Below, piece after piece: positions 8,284 through 18,148 of a stretch of 64,000 bases of DNA. The stretch is taken from positions 1 through 64,000 of the forward strand of contig NZ_ABJL02000006.1 of assembly GCF_000172175.1 (NCBI RefSeq). The letters are read 5' to 3'. The notes beneath the pieces were generated by a model. The model was not told the DNA's origin, did no database searches, and worked only from the letters and a program-made list of their open reading frames with translations. Every line of letters starts with the position of its first letter. Position 1 is the first letter of the stretch. This stretch comes from Bacteroides intestinalis DSM 17393. GTDB lineage: Bacteria > Bacteroidota > Bacteroidia > Bacteroidales > Bacteroidaceae. The position numbers and the translations under genes were made by a program.

Positions 8284-9648
8284 TTAGTCTTGTCCTCCTC
8301 CCAATGCTTGGAACAGATTAATTAAGCTTTGTATTTCGGTAAAATGATTGGCAGTTTGCGACAGTTGCGCACTTAGCAAAGTCTGCCGGGCCGTAAGCAC
8401 TTCCAGATAGGTGGTGTTACCATGCTCCATCAGCAAAGAAGTACTTTTCAGGGCAGTTTGCAGAGAAGCAACCTGTTTATCCAACAGTAGTTTCTTCCCC
8501 TGGCTGGTCTGGTAAGCCGTCAAGGCATCGTTCACCTCACTGCCTGCATTGAGCAAGCTCTGCTGGAAACCAAGTGCAGCCTCTTCCTGCCGTGCACGGG
8601 CAATGCGGTATTGAGCCACAACCTGCCCCCGATTGAAAAGCGGCTGCGTCAATGAACCTACAGCAGATGCCAGAAACTTGCCCGGATTGAGAATCATGCT
8701 TCCTGCCGAGTTCGTCCAACCGGCATTTCCACTTAAAGTAATGGAAGGATAGAAAGCAGAACGAGCCTGATTCGTACCATAGAATGCTGCCTCGAGCGAA
8801 CGTTCGGCACTACGGACATCCGGTCGCCCGGAAAGCATCTGCACAGGAATACCTACCGAGAAGTCGGCGGGGAATTGCTGCTGCTGCAAGCTGCCACGTT
8901 CGTAGTGACGGGGTGTTTCGGCAAGCAAAAGGGCAAGACTGTTCTCGGTCTGGCTGATCTGCTTCTGCAAGTCGAGCACAGAGCCTTGTACCTGATAGTA
9001 AGTAGCTTCCATCTGCGATACGGCCGATTCATTCGCCATTCCGGCGTTCATCAGGGCGCGGGTGGATGCCACGGTTTCTTTCCATGCCTCTTCCGTCTGC
9101 CGGGAGATGGCGAGTTGCTCGTCCAGCATCAACAGCGTATAGTAAGTATTGGCTATTCCTGCAATCAATTGGGTACGCACAGCCTGGCGGTAGTCCTGGC
9201 TCTGGGCATACAATGCCTTGGACTGCTTCTTGGCATTGCGCATACGGCCGAAAACATCCAGTTCCCAACTGGCGGTAACGGGCAGTGAATAAGCCTGTGT
9301 AGCCTTATGCGTATCGAAGCTGCTCACAGTGCCCTGCGGAGCAAGAGCAAAAGCAGGAAGGAAGGCAAGCTTGGCAGACATCAGCGTTGCCTGTGCCTCT
9401 TCTACGCGAAGCTCGGCAGACTGATAGTCGGTGTTATTCTGCAATCCCTGCTCGATGAGGGATTGCAAATGAGGATCGGTAAAGAGCTCCCGCCAATCCA
9501 TATTACCCAGACTGGCAGTGTCTTCGGCCACTACTTCCCCACCATAAAGCTGGTCGGGGACAGAAGTAACGGGCTCGTATTTGGTATAGATGCCACAACC
9601 GCTCAGCAGCAGGCCGGTGACAGCTAATGTGATGATTTGTTTTTTCAT
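8284..9648 (-). CDS. outer-membrane efflux lipoprotein (TolC/OprM/NodT family)
   Basis: A 454-residue outer-membrane channel of a tripartite RND pump. The signal peptide ends in the lipobox LLLSGC, so the N-terminus is lipid-anchored. The two repeats of the TolC fold can be followed, with long Ala/Gln/Leu-rich coiled helices (AELRVEEAQATLMSAKLAFLP and a second set near 300-360) and the family phrase LSGRPDVRSAERSLEAA at about 280. It is the third gene of the operon, after adaptor and permease; 130 bases separate it from the permease, more than between the first two genes. Confidence 0.93.
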   Translation of the reverse strand: MKKQIITLAVTGLLLSGCGIYTKYEPVTSVPDQLYGGEVVAEDTASLGNMDWRELFTDPHLQSLIEQGLQNNTDYQSAELRVEEAQATLMSAKLAFLPAFALAPQGTVSSFDTHKATQAYSLPVTASWELDVFGRMRNAKKQSKALYAQSQDYRQAVRTQLIAGIANTYYTLLMLDEQLAISRQTEEAWKETVASTRALMNAGMANESAVSQMEATYYQVQGSVLDLQKQISQTENSLALLLAETPRHYERGSLQQQQFPADFSVGIPVQMLSGRPDVRSAERSLEAAFYGTNQARSAFYPSITLSGNAGWTNSAGSMILNPGKFLASAVGSLTQPLFNRGQVVAQYRIARARQEEAALGFQQSLLNAGSEVNDALTAYQTSQGKKLLLDKQVASLQTALKSTSLLMEHGNTTYLEVLTARQTLLSAQLSQTANHFTEIQSLINLFQALGGGQD

Positions 9649-9778
9649 TCTTCAGTATCTTTAATATGTTTCCGGGAATTGATCTTATCAATAATGCACC
9701 ATAGAATCAAGGCAATGCAATATGCCACCACCTGCTCTATCCAGAATATTTCACCTTGATACATCATTCCTCCTTCAT

Positions 9779-12700
9779 TTATTTACTACTTCGTTCAGCT
9801 TCACTCTTCTCCTTTTCAAGCAACACCTGCACGTCTGCTTCTTCTTCCATCGGCGGACGGATTTTTTCCTGCAGGAACTCGAAGATGATGTAGAACACAG
9901 GTACCACGAAGAGCAGAGCCAGCGTTCCGACAAGCATACCGCCTACAACACCCGTACCCAGTGAACTGTTACCATTGGCACCTGCACCGGAAGAGAACAT
10001 CAACGGAAGCATACCGAAGATCATCGTCAGTACCGTCATCAGGATAGGACGCAGACGGACTTGTGCGGCAGAGTAAGCAGACTCCACAATACCCATACCC
10101 TTACGGCGACGCTCTATGGCATATTCCGTAATCAGGATAGCCGTCTTGGCCAGCAGACCGATCAACATAATCACACCCGTTTGCAGATAGATGTTGTTTT
10201 CAAGTCCGAGGAACTTGGCAAAGAGGAACGATCCCATCAACCCGAACGGAACGGAGAAAATAACGGCAAACGGTACCAGGAAACTCTCATAAAGACATGC
10301 CAGAATCAGATAGATCAGGAATACACAAATGGCATAGATGAAAATCGTCTGTCCGCCACCGGTACTTGCTTCTTCACGAGCCATACCTCCGTATTCATAT
10401 CCGTAGCCCGTAGGCAGAACCTGTTCAGCCACTTCTTCGATAGCCTTTTGCACTTCACCCGAAGAGTAACCTTCGGCAGGGTTCACATTGGCTGCAATGG
10501 AGCTGTAGAGGTTGAAACGGTTGGTAGTTTCCGGCCCCAACACTTTCTTCAGTGTCACGAACTGGCTTACCGGAGCCATTTCTGCGCCATTGCGTACAAA
10601 CATGTTGTCCAGTGACTGCTCGTCCAGGCGATACTCAGGTGAAGCCTGCATCATCACACGATACACTTTACCAAACTGGTTATAGTTGGAAATGTATGCA
10701 CCACCACAGTAGCTGCCCAATGCATCGAGCACTGCACCCGGAGAAATTCCTGCACGCTTACATTTGGCTGCATCGACTTCTACCGATACCTGCGGGAAGT
10801 TAATGGCGTAAGCGGTATAAGCCATATCTACTTCGGGACGCTGGTTCAAGGCACCCAAATAGTCTATTACCGCCTGGTAGAACGTTGCCATATCGCCACC
10901 GGTCCTGTCCTGAAGGTTCAGCTCGATAGAGTTACCCATACCATAACCCGGAATCATACCCGGCTGGAAACTGAATACTTGTGCTTCCTTGATACCGTAG
11001 AACTGCCCATTGAGGCGGGCAACCACCACATCCGAACTATGATCTTTCCCTTTCCGTTCACTCCAGTCCTTCAGACGGACAATAATGGTACCGTAAGAAG
11101 TTCCCTGGCCGGATATAAGTCCATAGCCTGCTACGCGGGCATAATGTTCTATTTCGGGCGTATCTTGAAGAATACTTTCAAGCTTATCCATTACCCTCGT
11201 TGTTTCATCGAGCGTGCTTCCCGGAGAGATGCTGACGTTCACCATGATGACGCCCTGGTCTTCCTGCGGAACAAGCCCTGTCTTAGTAGTACTCATCAGA
11301 TAAACCAGCAATACAACAGCAGCTATCAATGAGGTCCACACCATCCAGCGGTGACGGATGAAGTACATCACACCTTTCTTATATTTACCCAGCACGGCAT
11401 TGAATGAAGCATTGTAAGCTGCACGCACCCGGCCGTTGATACTCTTGGCGCTCTTGGTTCCGTCCGACGGGCGCATCATGATGGCACACAGAGCCGGACA
11501 CAACGTCAGAGCCGAAATCATAGAGATACCTACGGCAGTTGCCATCGTGATACCAAACTGTGTATAGAACACACCGGAGGTTCCACCCATGAACGTCACA
11601 GGAATAAACACAGCCATGAACACACAGGTACAGGAAACGATAGCCATCGTTACATCTCCCATCGCATCTTTGGTAGCGAGATAAGCCGATTTATATCCGG
11701 CATCGAACTTGGATTGCACCGCTTCCACCACCACAATGGCATCATCCACCACCGTACCGATGGCAAGCACCAATGCAAACAGCGTCAGGATGTTGAGACT
11801 GAACCCGGCAGCCACCAGGCAGGCGAATGTACCCACCAGCGACACGATGATGGAGATGGACGGAATGAGCGTACTTTTGAGATCCTGCAAGAAGAAGTAC
11901 ACCACCAGAATAACCAGAAGGATAGCAATAATCAGTGTTTCCACCACATTATGGATAGAAGCGAAAAGGAAGTCGTTCGAGCTCATCATCGTGACGAATT
12001 CCGTTCCCTCCGGAAGATTCTTTTCCATTTGCTTCATCTGGGCGGTGATTTCTTTATTCACTGCGGTTGCATTGGAACCTGCCGTCTGGAATACCATGTA
12101 GAGAACGGCAGGTTTACTATCCATTTCACTACGGAAACTATAGGTCATCGTGCCCAGTTGCACATCGGCCACGTCTTTCAGGCGGAGCACAGAGCCGTCG
12201 CTCTGCGAACGGATCACCGTATTCTGAAATTCTTCCACGCTCTTCAACCTACCGCGGTATTTCATGGTAAACTGGAACACATTCTTCGAACTTTCGCCTA
12301 ACGAACCGGTAGGAGCTTCAATGTTCTGTTCGCCCAACACGGCCGTTATGTCCGAAGGAACCAGGCTGTATTGTGCCATCCGCTCCGGCTTCAGCCAGAT
12401 ACGCATACTATAGGTATCACCCAACTCCATAACGTCTCCTACCCCTTCGATACGTTTGATCTGGGGAAGTACGTTAATATCCAGATAGTTGGCAAGGAAG
12501 GTCTGATCGTAACGTCCATCGTTGCAGACCATAGCACCGATCTGTAGGAAGCTAGTCTGACGTTTCTGCGTGCTTACACCGATTTTAGTTACCTCGGCGG
12601 GCAGCAATCCCTGTGCCTTGGCTACACGGTTCTGTACATTTACCGCCGCCATGTCGGGGTCGGTGCCTTGTTTGAAGTAAACCTGTATAATAGCCAGACC

Positions 12701-12958
12701 GGAATTGGAAGCTGTGGAAGTGATATACATCATATTCTCCACACCATTGATACTTTCTTCCAACGGCATGATAACGCTGTTCATCACTGCCTCAGCATCG
12801 GCACCCGTATATTGGGCGCTTACATATACCGTAGGAGGCACAATGTCAGGATACTGCTCTACCGGCAGCGTAAGGAGCGAAATAAGCCCTATGACCAGAA
12901 TCAGCACGGAGATGGATATAGCCATCACCGGCCGCTTTATAAATATGTTTCCTTTCAT
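9779..12958 (-). CDS. RND efflux permease (AcrB/MexB, HAE1 family)
   Basis: A 1059-residue inner-membrane proton-driven pump. It shows the N-terminal start FIKRPVMAISISVLILVIG, the large periplasmic loops, and transmembrane segment 4 with LALVLAIGTVVDDAIVVVEA carrying the paired acidic residues of proton relay. The second half repeats the first (GVIMLIGLLAKTAILITEYA). Full length for the family. The adaptor gene precedes it by 15 bases and the outer-membrane gene follows. Substrates cannot be read from sequence; relatives in Bacteroides (Bme pumps) export antibiotics and detergents. Confidence 0.95.
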   Translation of the reverse strand: MKGNIFIKRPVMAISISVLILVIGLISLLTLPVEQYPDIVPPTVYVSAQYTGADAEAVMNSVIMPLEESINGVENMMYITSTASNSGLAIIQVYFKQGTDPDMAAVNVQNRVAKAQGLLPAEVTKIGVSTQKRQTSFLQIGAMVCNDGRYDQTFLANYLDINVLPQIKRIEGVGDVMELGDTYSMRIWLKPERMAQYSLVPSDITAVLGEQNIEAPTGSLGESSKNVFQFTMKYRGRLKSVEEFQNTVIRSQSDGSVLRLKDVADVQLGTMTYSFRSEMDSKPAVLYMVFQTAGSNATAVNKEITAQMKQMEKNLPEGTEFVTMMSSNDFLFASIHNVVETLIIAILLVILVVYFFLQDLKSTLIPSISIIVSLVGTFACLVAAGFSLNILTLFALVLAIGTVVDDAIVVVEAVQSKFDAGYKSAYLATKDAMGDVTMAIVSCTCVFMAVFIPVTFMGGTSGVFYTQFGITMATAVGISMISALTLCPALCAIMMRPSDGTKSAKSINGRVRAAYNASFNAVLGKYKKGVMYFIRHRWMVWTSLIAAVVLLVYLMSTTKTGLVPQEDQGVIMVNVSISPGSTLDETTRVMDKLESILQDTPEIEHYARVAGYGLISGQGTSYGTIIVRLKDWSERKGKDHSSDVVVARLNGQFYGIKEAQVFSFQPGMIPGYGMGNSIELNLQDRTGGDMATFYQAVIDYLGALNQRPEVDMAYTAYAINFPQVSVEVDAAKCKRAGISPGAVLDALGSYCGGAYISNYNQFGKVYRVMMQASPEYRLDEQSLDNMFVRNGAEMAPVSQFVTLKKVLGPETTNRFNLYSSIAANVNPAEGYSSGEVQKAIEEVAEQVLPTGYGYEYGGMAREEASTGGGQTIFIYAICVFLIYLILACLYESFLVPFAVIFSVPFGLMGSFLFAKFLGLENNIYLQTGVIMLIGLLAKTAILITEYAIERRRKGMGIVESAYSAAQVRLRPILMTVLTMIFGMLPLMFSSGAGANGNSSLGTGVVGGMLVGTLALLFVVPVFYIIFEFLQEKIRPPMEEEADVQVLLEKEKSEAERSSK

Positions 12959-12973
12959 AATTTAATCTCCTCC

Positions 12974-14077
12974 TTATTTAACTTGCGTACCCTCACGCAT
13001 CAACCCGGCACCTTCTGATACGATTTCATCACCGGGGTTCAGTCCGCTCAGCACCACATATTCGCGCCCGTCGCTGATGCCGGATACTGTGACCAGCGTA
13101 GAGACGGCTTTACCATCCACTACCTTATATACTACTACTTTATCCTGCATCTGCACTGTGGCTCCCTGCGGAATGGCAATACAATCTTTATAAATGCTCG
13201 GTACCACTACCGTACCGGACGCTCCGCTATGAAGCAGGCGTGATTCATTAGGAAATACTACACGCGCCATTACAGTACCTGTCTGGCGGTCGATAACTCC
13301 GCTGATGGATTCTATTATACCTTTCTTATTATATACCGAATTATCATTCAATACCAATTCCACTTCCGGCATGTTCTTCAATGCTTCGTCCATGCTGCCG
13401 TACTGGCGGGTAAGAGCCAACAACTGATTTTCGTTCATGGAGAAATAGACATACATATCCGAGTTATCACTAACCGTAGTCAACGGATAAGGTATGTTGG
13501 CACTTACCAATGCACCTGCACGATAGGGCAATGCACCCACCACTCCGTCACTGGGACTTTTCACTTCAGTATAGGAGAGGTTGTTGCGGGCATTTGTTTC
13601 CTGTGCCTCGGCCTGCGTCAATTGTGCTTTGGCGGTGAGGAATGTATTCTCAGCCGTTTTCAGGCTGAACTCTGAAACTACTTTTTGCGCATACAGTTCT
13701 TTGTTACTCTTGTAGGTGAGTTCGGCGGTAGCCATTGCAGCACGTGCAGCCTCTACGTTGGCGGTGGCAGTTTTAAGCGCAGCTCTGTACGGAATCTGAT
13801 CGATAACGAAAAGTAATTGTCCGCGACGCACTGTCTGCCCTTCGGTTACACAAAGTTTTTCGATAGTACCCGATACCTGCGGATAGATGTCGATATCCTG
13901 CCGCCCGCGAATAGTAGCCGAATATGAGGTGGAAAGCTCCTTATCCGCCACTTCTACTTTCATAGTTGCATAAGAAGGTTTCACTCCCGCATCTGTTGCC
14001 TGCTTACAAGATGCCATCCACACTGTACAACCGACAATCCCTATCAGCCGTAACCATTTTTTGTTCACTGTAATCAT
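12974..14077 (-). CDS. RND efflux periplasmic adaptor (AcrA/MexA family)
   Basis: A 367-residue membrane-fusion protein bridging permease and outer-membrane channel. The signal sequence ends in WMASC, a lipobox. The barrel-sandwich halves are visible as RGRQDIDIYPQVSGTIEKL near 60 and VKSPSDGVVGALPYRAGALV near 175, with an Ala-rich helical hairpin between them and a C-terminal domain with SGLNPGDEIVSEGAGLMREG. First gene of the operon. A -7 element lies 35 bases upstream in the region shared with the divergent AraC-type regulator. Confidence 0.94.
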   Translation of the reverse strand: MITVNKKWLRLIGIVGCTVWMASCKQATDAGVKPSYATMKVEVADKELSTSYSATIRGRQDIDIYPQVSGTIEKLCVTEGQTVRRGQLLFVIDQIPYRAALKTATANVEAARAAMATAELTYKSNKELYAQKVVSEFSLKTAENTFLTAKAQLTQAEAQETNARNNLSYTEVKSPSDGVVGALPYRAGALVSANIPYPLTTVSDNSDMYVYFSMNENQLLALTRQYGSMDEALKNMPEVELVLNDNSVYNKKGIIESISGVIDRQTGTVMARVVFPNESRLLHSGASGTVVVPSIYKDCIAIPQGATVQMQDKVVVYKVVDGKAVSTLVTVSGISDGREYVVLSGLNPGDEIVSEGAGLMREGTQVK

Positions 14078-14111
14078 ACTTTCTCTTAATTGTCATTTGT
14101 TAAAACTGGGA

Positions 14112-14119
14112 CAAATGTA
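14112..14119 (-). promoter_or_regulatory. -7 element of the RND operon
   Basis: TACATTTG on the minus strand, an exact TAnnTTTG match, 35 bases before the adaptor ATG. The -33 position is poorly conserved, which would suit a promoter needing an activator. Confidence 0.5.
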
Positions 14120-14166
14120 GGAGAAAGGAACAAGGGTATAGTGACCAATTTTCCCCCAAGAATGTT

Positions 14167-14248
14167 CCATTTTCGTTATTTACCATTTTCAATGCTAACT
14201 AATTATCAATAAGCAACATATAGGACAAAATTAAAGGCTTATAGGACA
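14167..14248. promoter_or_regulatory. candidate AraC-type operator repeats between efflux operon and regulator
   Basis: TATAGGACA occurs at 14219-14227 and again at 14240-14248, exactly 21 bases apart (two helical turns), the layout expected for direct-repeat sites of AraC-family dimers. CCATTTTC is also repeated at 14167-14174 and 14183-14190. All lie in the 223-base gap between the divergent adaptor and regulator genes. Confidence 0.5.
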
Positions 14249-14300
14249 TCCTGTTTTCCTCATAATTCACCAACTTTGCAAAAAGAAAAAAGGAAATAAT

Positions 14301-15209
14301 ATGGAAAAAGAGAACATTAAGACCGTTACCATTGAAGACTTTAAGAACAGTCAGCATATTCTTGACTATTTAGACGATGACTTCGCGATAGTGAACAGTC
14401 TGGATGGAATACCTTATAGTAATGAAATAGTCAGACTGGAATGTTTCCTCATTGCCGTCTGCATAGAAGGATGCATTCAACTGGACATCAACAATAAGAC
14501 TTACCAATTGCAACCGGGCGATTTACTACTGGGTCTCCCTAACACCATTATCGGACATACGATGATGAGTCCTAAATATAAGATAAGGCTTGCGGGGTTC
14601 TCCACCCGTTTCCTGCAACGTATCCTCAAGGTAGAAAAAGACACATGGGATACCGCCATTCATATCCACAACAATCCGATAAAATCTATTAGCAGAGAGA
14701 ATGATAACAGCATTTTTAAATACTACGGAGAGCTAATTATGGCAAAGATTAATGATGAGCCTCATTGTTACCACAAAGCAGTAGTACAACATCTGTTTTC
14801 TGCTCTTTTCTGCGAGATGCTGGGTTATCTCAACAAGGAAATTGCCGACTCAGAGAAAGCGTTTTCGAAAGAAGGCATCAAGCAGGCTGACCATATTCTA
14901 CGGAAATTCATGGAATTACTGTCGAAAGATAATGGTATGCATCGTTCTGTGACTTACTTTGCCGATGCACTTTGCTATACGCCCAAGCATTTTTCAAAGG
15001 TCATTAAGCAAGCGTGCGGCAGGGCTCCACTGGACCTGATAAATGAGACTGCCATAGAGCACATCAAATACCGGCTGAAACATTCGGATAAATCCATCAA
15101 AGAAATTGCAGAAGAATTCAACTTCCCGAATCAATCCTTTTTCGGGAAGTATGTGAAGGGGCATTTGGGAACATCACCGATACGGTATAGGAGTGAGAGG
15201 GAAGGGTGA
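14301..15209 (+). CDS. AraC family transcriptional regulator
   Basis: A 302-residue regulator with an N-terminal cupin-like sensing half (IQLDINNKTYQLQPGDLLLG around 70-85) and a C-terminal double helix-turn-helix. The first helix pair lies at YFADALCYTPKHFSKVIKQA and the second at SIKEIAEEFNFPNQSFFGKY, ending in the usual LGTSPIRYRS. It is divergent from the RND efflux operon, and repeated sequences fill the gap, so it probably controls the pump and itself. The inducing ligand is unknown. Confidence 0.9.
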   Translation: MEKENIKTVTIEDFKNSQHILDYLDDDFAIVNSLDGIPYSNEIVRLECFLIAVCIEGCIQLDINNKTYQLQPGDLLLGLPNTIIGHTMMSPKYKIRLAGFSTRFLQRILKVEKDTWDTAIHIHNNPIKSISRENDNSIFKYYGELIMAKINDEPHCYHKAVVQHLFSALFCEMLGYLNKEIADSEKAFSKEGIKQADHILRKFMELLSKDNGMHRSVTYFADALCYTPKHFSKVIKQACGRAPLDLINETAIEHIKYRLKHSDKSIKEIAEEFNFPNQSFFGKYVKGHLGTSPIRYRSEREG

Positions 15210-15277
15210 GATTCATTATGGAAAAGAAAGGAATAAAGGAGTGATAAGGTGGTAATATAAATCTATTTGCCTACTTT

Positions 15278-15310
15278 ATTTGTTACTTATCTGAACGATT
15301 AGTAACAAAT
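15278..15310 (+). repeat. 10-bp inverted repeat upstream of the patatin gene
   Basis: ATTTGTTACT (15278-15287) and AGTAACAAAT (15301-15310) form a perfect 10-bp inverted repeat around a 13-base centre, ending 8 bases before the patatin ATG. It could be an operator or a leader hairpin that masks the ribosome-binding region. A degenerate -7 element (TTTATTTG) overlaps its left arm. Confidence 0.6.
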
Positions 15311-15318
15311 CACCAATT

Positions 15319-17355
15319 ATGAAATATAAATCTTTGTCCTTATTAATAATTGCCCTGCTTTCCGCCTGTACGCTCGGAGCGCAGAACCGCAAAAAAGTCG
15401 GAGTAGTACTGAGTGGCGGTGGCGCCAAAGGCGTGGCGCACATCGGAGCGCTGAAAGTGATAGAAGAAGCCGGAATACCGATAGATTATGTAGTAGGTAC
15501 CAGTATGGGAGCCCTCGTCGGCGGACTATACTCTATCGGCTACACCCCACAGCAATTGGATAGCATTGTCAATGCACAAAACTGGAAGTTTCTGCTGTCT
15601 GATACCCCCGATCCGGAAACTACATTGCTGAGCGAAAAGCTAAAGGAAGAACAGTACTTGCTCTCTGTTCCGATTGCCGGAAAATCAGCGCATGTATCCG
15701 ATGCAGGGATTATAAAAGGAAGAAACATATCACAGTTGCTTTCCGAATTGACAGTGGGTTATCATGACTCTATCTCCTTCAACCGACTCCCCATCCCATT
15801 CGCTTGCGTATCGGACAACATAGTAAATGGCAGCAAGGTCGTTTTCCACAACGGTATACTGGCCACTGCAATGCGTGCCAGCATGTCTATTCCGGGGGTA
15901 TTTGCCCCGGTTTATCTCAATGGCAAAGTGCTGGTAGACGGCGGACTGATAGATAATTACCCCGTAGATATAGCCCGGCAAATGGGAGCGGAAATTATTA
16001 TCGGAGTCGATGTACAGAATCCATTAATGAAAGCGGATGAGCTGACAAGCCTCTCGAGCGTGCTGGGACAAATTATAAACCTGGTGGGGGAAGAAAGCTA
16101 CAGAAAAAATGTAAAGGATAGTAACATACACATACAGGTAGATGTGGATGGATACTCGGCAGCAAGTTTCAACTCTGAAGCATTGGACACATTGATGCGC
16201 AGGGGCAAAGAGGCCGCCATGAAAGATTGGGAAAAACTGATTGCACTGAAAAAAGAAATAGGTATCGGCACGGAGTATCGCGCAGAATATCCCGGTCCTT
16301 TCAAAATACCAACGCGCACCATGCTGGATACGATCCCCTCCGTAGCACAAATTACTCCGCATGAAAAGCCGGTGAACACTATAAATATAGGAGGCAGATT
16401 TGATAATGAAGAGTTAGCCGTATTGTTACTGAATGCAAGGGCATATCTCGGAAAACAGAAGAAATCGCAACTAAGCGCCACTACCCGTCTGGGCAAGCGG
16501 ACTTTCGGACAACTGGAGTACACGTACTCACTACGCAATAATTGGGACCTCAGTACAGGATATCAGATAGGATATAATGACTTCAATCTTTATAAAGAAG
16601 GTGACCGGCTGATGAATCTGACTTATGTGCATCACATGGCTTGGATAGGATTTACGAAAAGCTGGTGCAAGTTGCTTGTCAAGGCAGGTATTCATTTTGA
16701 GAAGTATAATTATCACGACTGGCCGTCGGGGCCGGATATCTCTATCACCAAATCAAGTGACAAGGCTTTGCTCAGTTATCAGGCCAGTGTCATGTACAAT
16801 AGTCTGAATAACCAACGGTTCTCCACGCAGGGAATGGAATGGGAAGCATCGTACAGGCTCTATACGGATAACATGATAGCTTACGGTTCGGGTAGTCCCG
16901 TATCGGTATTTCAGACACATTGGAGCGGATATTTCTCACCGAACCGGGTATTTACCATCATGCCGTCGGTATATGGCAGGGTAGTTGGAAAAAATACGCA
17001 ATCGCTGGCGATATCGAACTTTGTAGGTGGAAATGTACCGGGAAGATACATGGAACAACAAATTCCTTTCACGGGTATCAATCACATCGAAATAAGTCCG
17101 GATGCTATGCTGACGGGGATATTGGGAGTCAGAGCACGAACTTACAAGAACCAGTACATCGTAGTGCGGGGCAGTTACGGACGGACAGCCAACAAAATAG
17201 AAAATCTGTTTGGTGGAACAAATACCCATGGATTGGCGGGAGGCAGCATAGGATATTGCTACAACAGTATTATAGGACCCATCGAAGCGGAACTTAACTA
17301 TTCGAATCAGTCCAAGAAGCTGGGATACTATATTGGAGTGGGATTTACTTTTTAA
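15319..17355 (+). CDS. patatin-like phospholipase with C-terminal outer-membrane barrel
   Basis: A 678-residue protein with a signal peptide. The patatin hydrolase domain (about 25-320) has the oxyanion loop SGGGAKG, the nucleophile elbow GTSMG and the catalytic DGG (VLVDGGLIDNYP). A POTRA-like linker (INTINIGGRFDNEELAVLLL) and a C-terminal beta-barrel ending in GYYIGVGFTF follow, the terminal Phe being typical of outer-membrane proteins. This is the PlpD-like, type Vd arrangement, expected to place a lipase at the cell surface or periplasmic face. Monocistronic; its stop is 4 bases from the convergent gene on the minus strand. Confidence 0.9.
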   Translation: MKYKSLSLLIIALLSACTLGAQNRKKVGVVLSGGGAKGVAHIGALKVIEEAGIPIDYVVGTSMGALVGGLYSIGYTPQQLDSIVNAQNWKFLLSDTPDPETTLLSEKLKEEQYLLSVPIAGKSAHVSDAGIIKGRNISQLLSELTVGYHDSISFNRLPIPFACVSDNIVNGSKVVFHNGILATAMRASMSIPGVFAPVYLNGKVLVDGGLIDNYPVDIARQMGAEIIIGVDVQNPLMKADELTSLSSVLGQIINLVGEESYRKNVKDSNIHIQVDVDGYSAASFNSEALDTLMRRGKEAAMKDWEKLIALKKEIGIGTEYRAEYPGPFKIPTRTMLDTIPSVAQITPHEKPVNTINIGGRFDNEELAVLLLNARAYLGKQKKSQLSATTRLGKRTFGQLEYTYSLRNNWDLSTGYQIGYNDFNLYKEGDRLMNLTYVHHMAWIGFTKSWCKLLVKAGIHFEKYNYHDWPSGPDISITKSSDKALLSYQASVMYNSLNNQRFSTQGMEWEASYRLYTDNMIAYGSGSPVSVFQTHWSGYFSPNRVFTIMPSVYGRVVGKNTQSLAISNFVGGNVPGRYMEQQIPFTGINHIEISPDAMLTGILGVRARTYKNQYIVVRGSYGRTANKIENLFGGTNTHGLAGGSIGYCYNSIIGPIEAELNYSNQSKKLGYYIGVGFTF

Positions 17356-17359
17356 TATA

Positions 17360-17695
17360 TTATTCTTTAGCCTCCTCCTGTGGAATACGGATAGCAGTGT
17401 ATAGCTCAAGTATGGCGGCAACCGTCAGACACACAATCCACTCATTTCCGTGAGTGAAGAACATGAATGCGCCGGTGAGCACCAATAGCAACGCACCGAA
17501 AATCTGTTGGCGGCGGAGGCGTTTTACATTGGCCCTACTACTCTTGGAAGGAGAATTGATCTGGGCCAATGCCACCATAGTAGCACCGATTGTATAAACA
17601 TAGGGAGCAACCTCCCAGCCGGTGATGTAGACGGCAGCACCAAACAGTACCATCAAAGCGCCTACTGTAAACAAAGCAGGTATCAGGGATTTCAT
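17360..17695 (-). CDS. conserved small membrane protein, unknown
   Basis: A 111-residue protein with four predicted membrane helices (about 4-27, 31-48, 66-84, 87-104) and a basic loop SKSSRANVKRLRRQQ between helices two and three. I do not know a function. It overlaps the end of the FtsB-like gene by 4 bases (ATGA), so the two are translationally coupled, and the pair may be conserved in Bacteroides. Confidence 0.75.
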   Translation of the reverse strand: MKSLIPALFTVGALMVLFGAAVYITGWEVAPYVYTIGATMVALAQINSPSKSSRANVKRLRRQQIFGALLLVLTGAFMFFTHGNEWIVCLTVAAILELYTAIRIPQEEAKE

Positions 17696-18000
17696 TTTTC
17701 GATGTCTTCTTCAAATACGTAAATATCCTCATTCGGTTTCTTCATCAGGTACTTCTCACGCGCAATACGCTCGATGGCACCGGAATCTACAGCCAGTTCG
17801 TTCAGCCGTTCCGTATTCTCTTCATATTCCGCCCGGTATTTCTCAATCTCAGAATTCAGGCGACTGATTTCATTCGCATAACCCATACGGCGCACGATGC
17901 TGTTTTCATCCAGAAAACCTACAACCACTACAAATGCAGCAAACGTAATCAAGTATTTACGCCTGCGGACAAAAGCCCAAAGTGTCGCTAATTTATCCAT
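17692..18000 (-). CDS. FtsB/DivIC-like septum formation initiator
   Basis: A 102-residue bitopic membrane protein with one N-terminal transmembrane helix (YLITFAAFVVVVGFL), a coiled coil with heptad pattern (RLNSEIEKYRAEYEENTERL) and the family end motif ERIAREKYLMKKPNEDIYVF. FtsB-like proteins link the division ring to septal peptidoglycan synthesis. A TATCTTTG -7 element lies 67 bases upstream, divergent from dnaX. Confidence 0.88.
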   Translation of the reverse strand: MDKLATLWAFVRRRKYLITFAAFVVVVGFLDENSIVRRMGYANEISRLNSEIEKYRAEYEENTERLNELAVDSGAIERIAREKYLMKKPNEDIYVFEEDIEK

Positions 18001-18066
18001 TGATAAACAAATTAATAATTAAAGAATTAATAATTAAAAAGAAACCGGGAGGGGATTCTTCGCCTA

Positions 18067-18074
18067 CAAAGATA
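18067..18074 (-). promoter_or_regulatory. -7 element of the ftsB-like operon
   Basis: TATCTTTG on the minus strand, 67 bases before the ATG at 18000. It is divergent from the dnaX promoter 34 bases away. Confidence 0.55.
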
Positions 18075-18107
18075 AGGGGAATAACTGAGAAATTCCTTTT
18101 TTTTATG

Positions 18108-18115
18108 TACATTTG
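18108..18115 (+). promoter_or_regulatory. -7 element of dnaX
   Basis: TACATTTG, an exact TAnnTTTG match 33 bases before the dnaX ATG. No clear TTTG at the ideal -33 distance. Confidence 0.55.
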
Positions 18116-18148
18116 CACAAATTGTAATGGACAAGAATATCCCAAATC

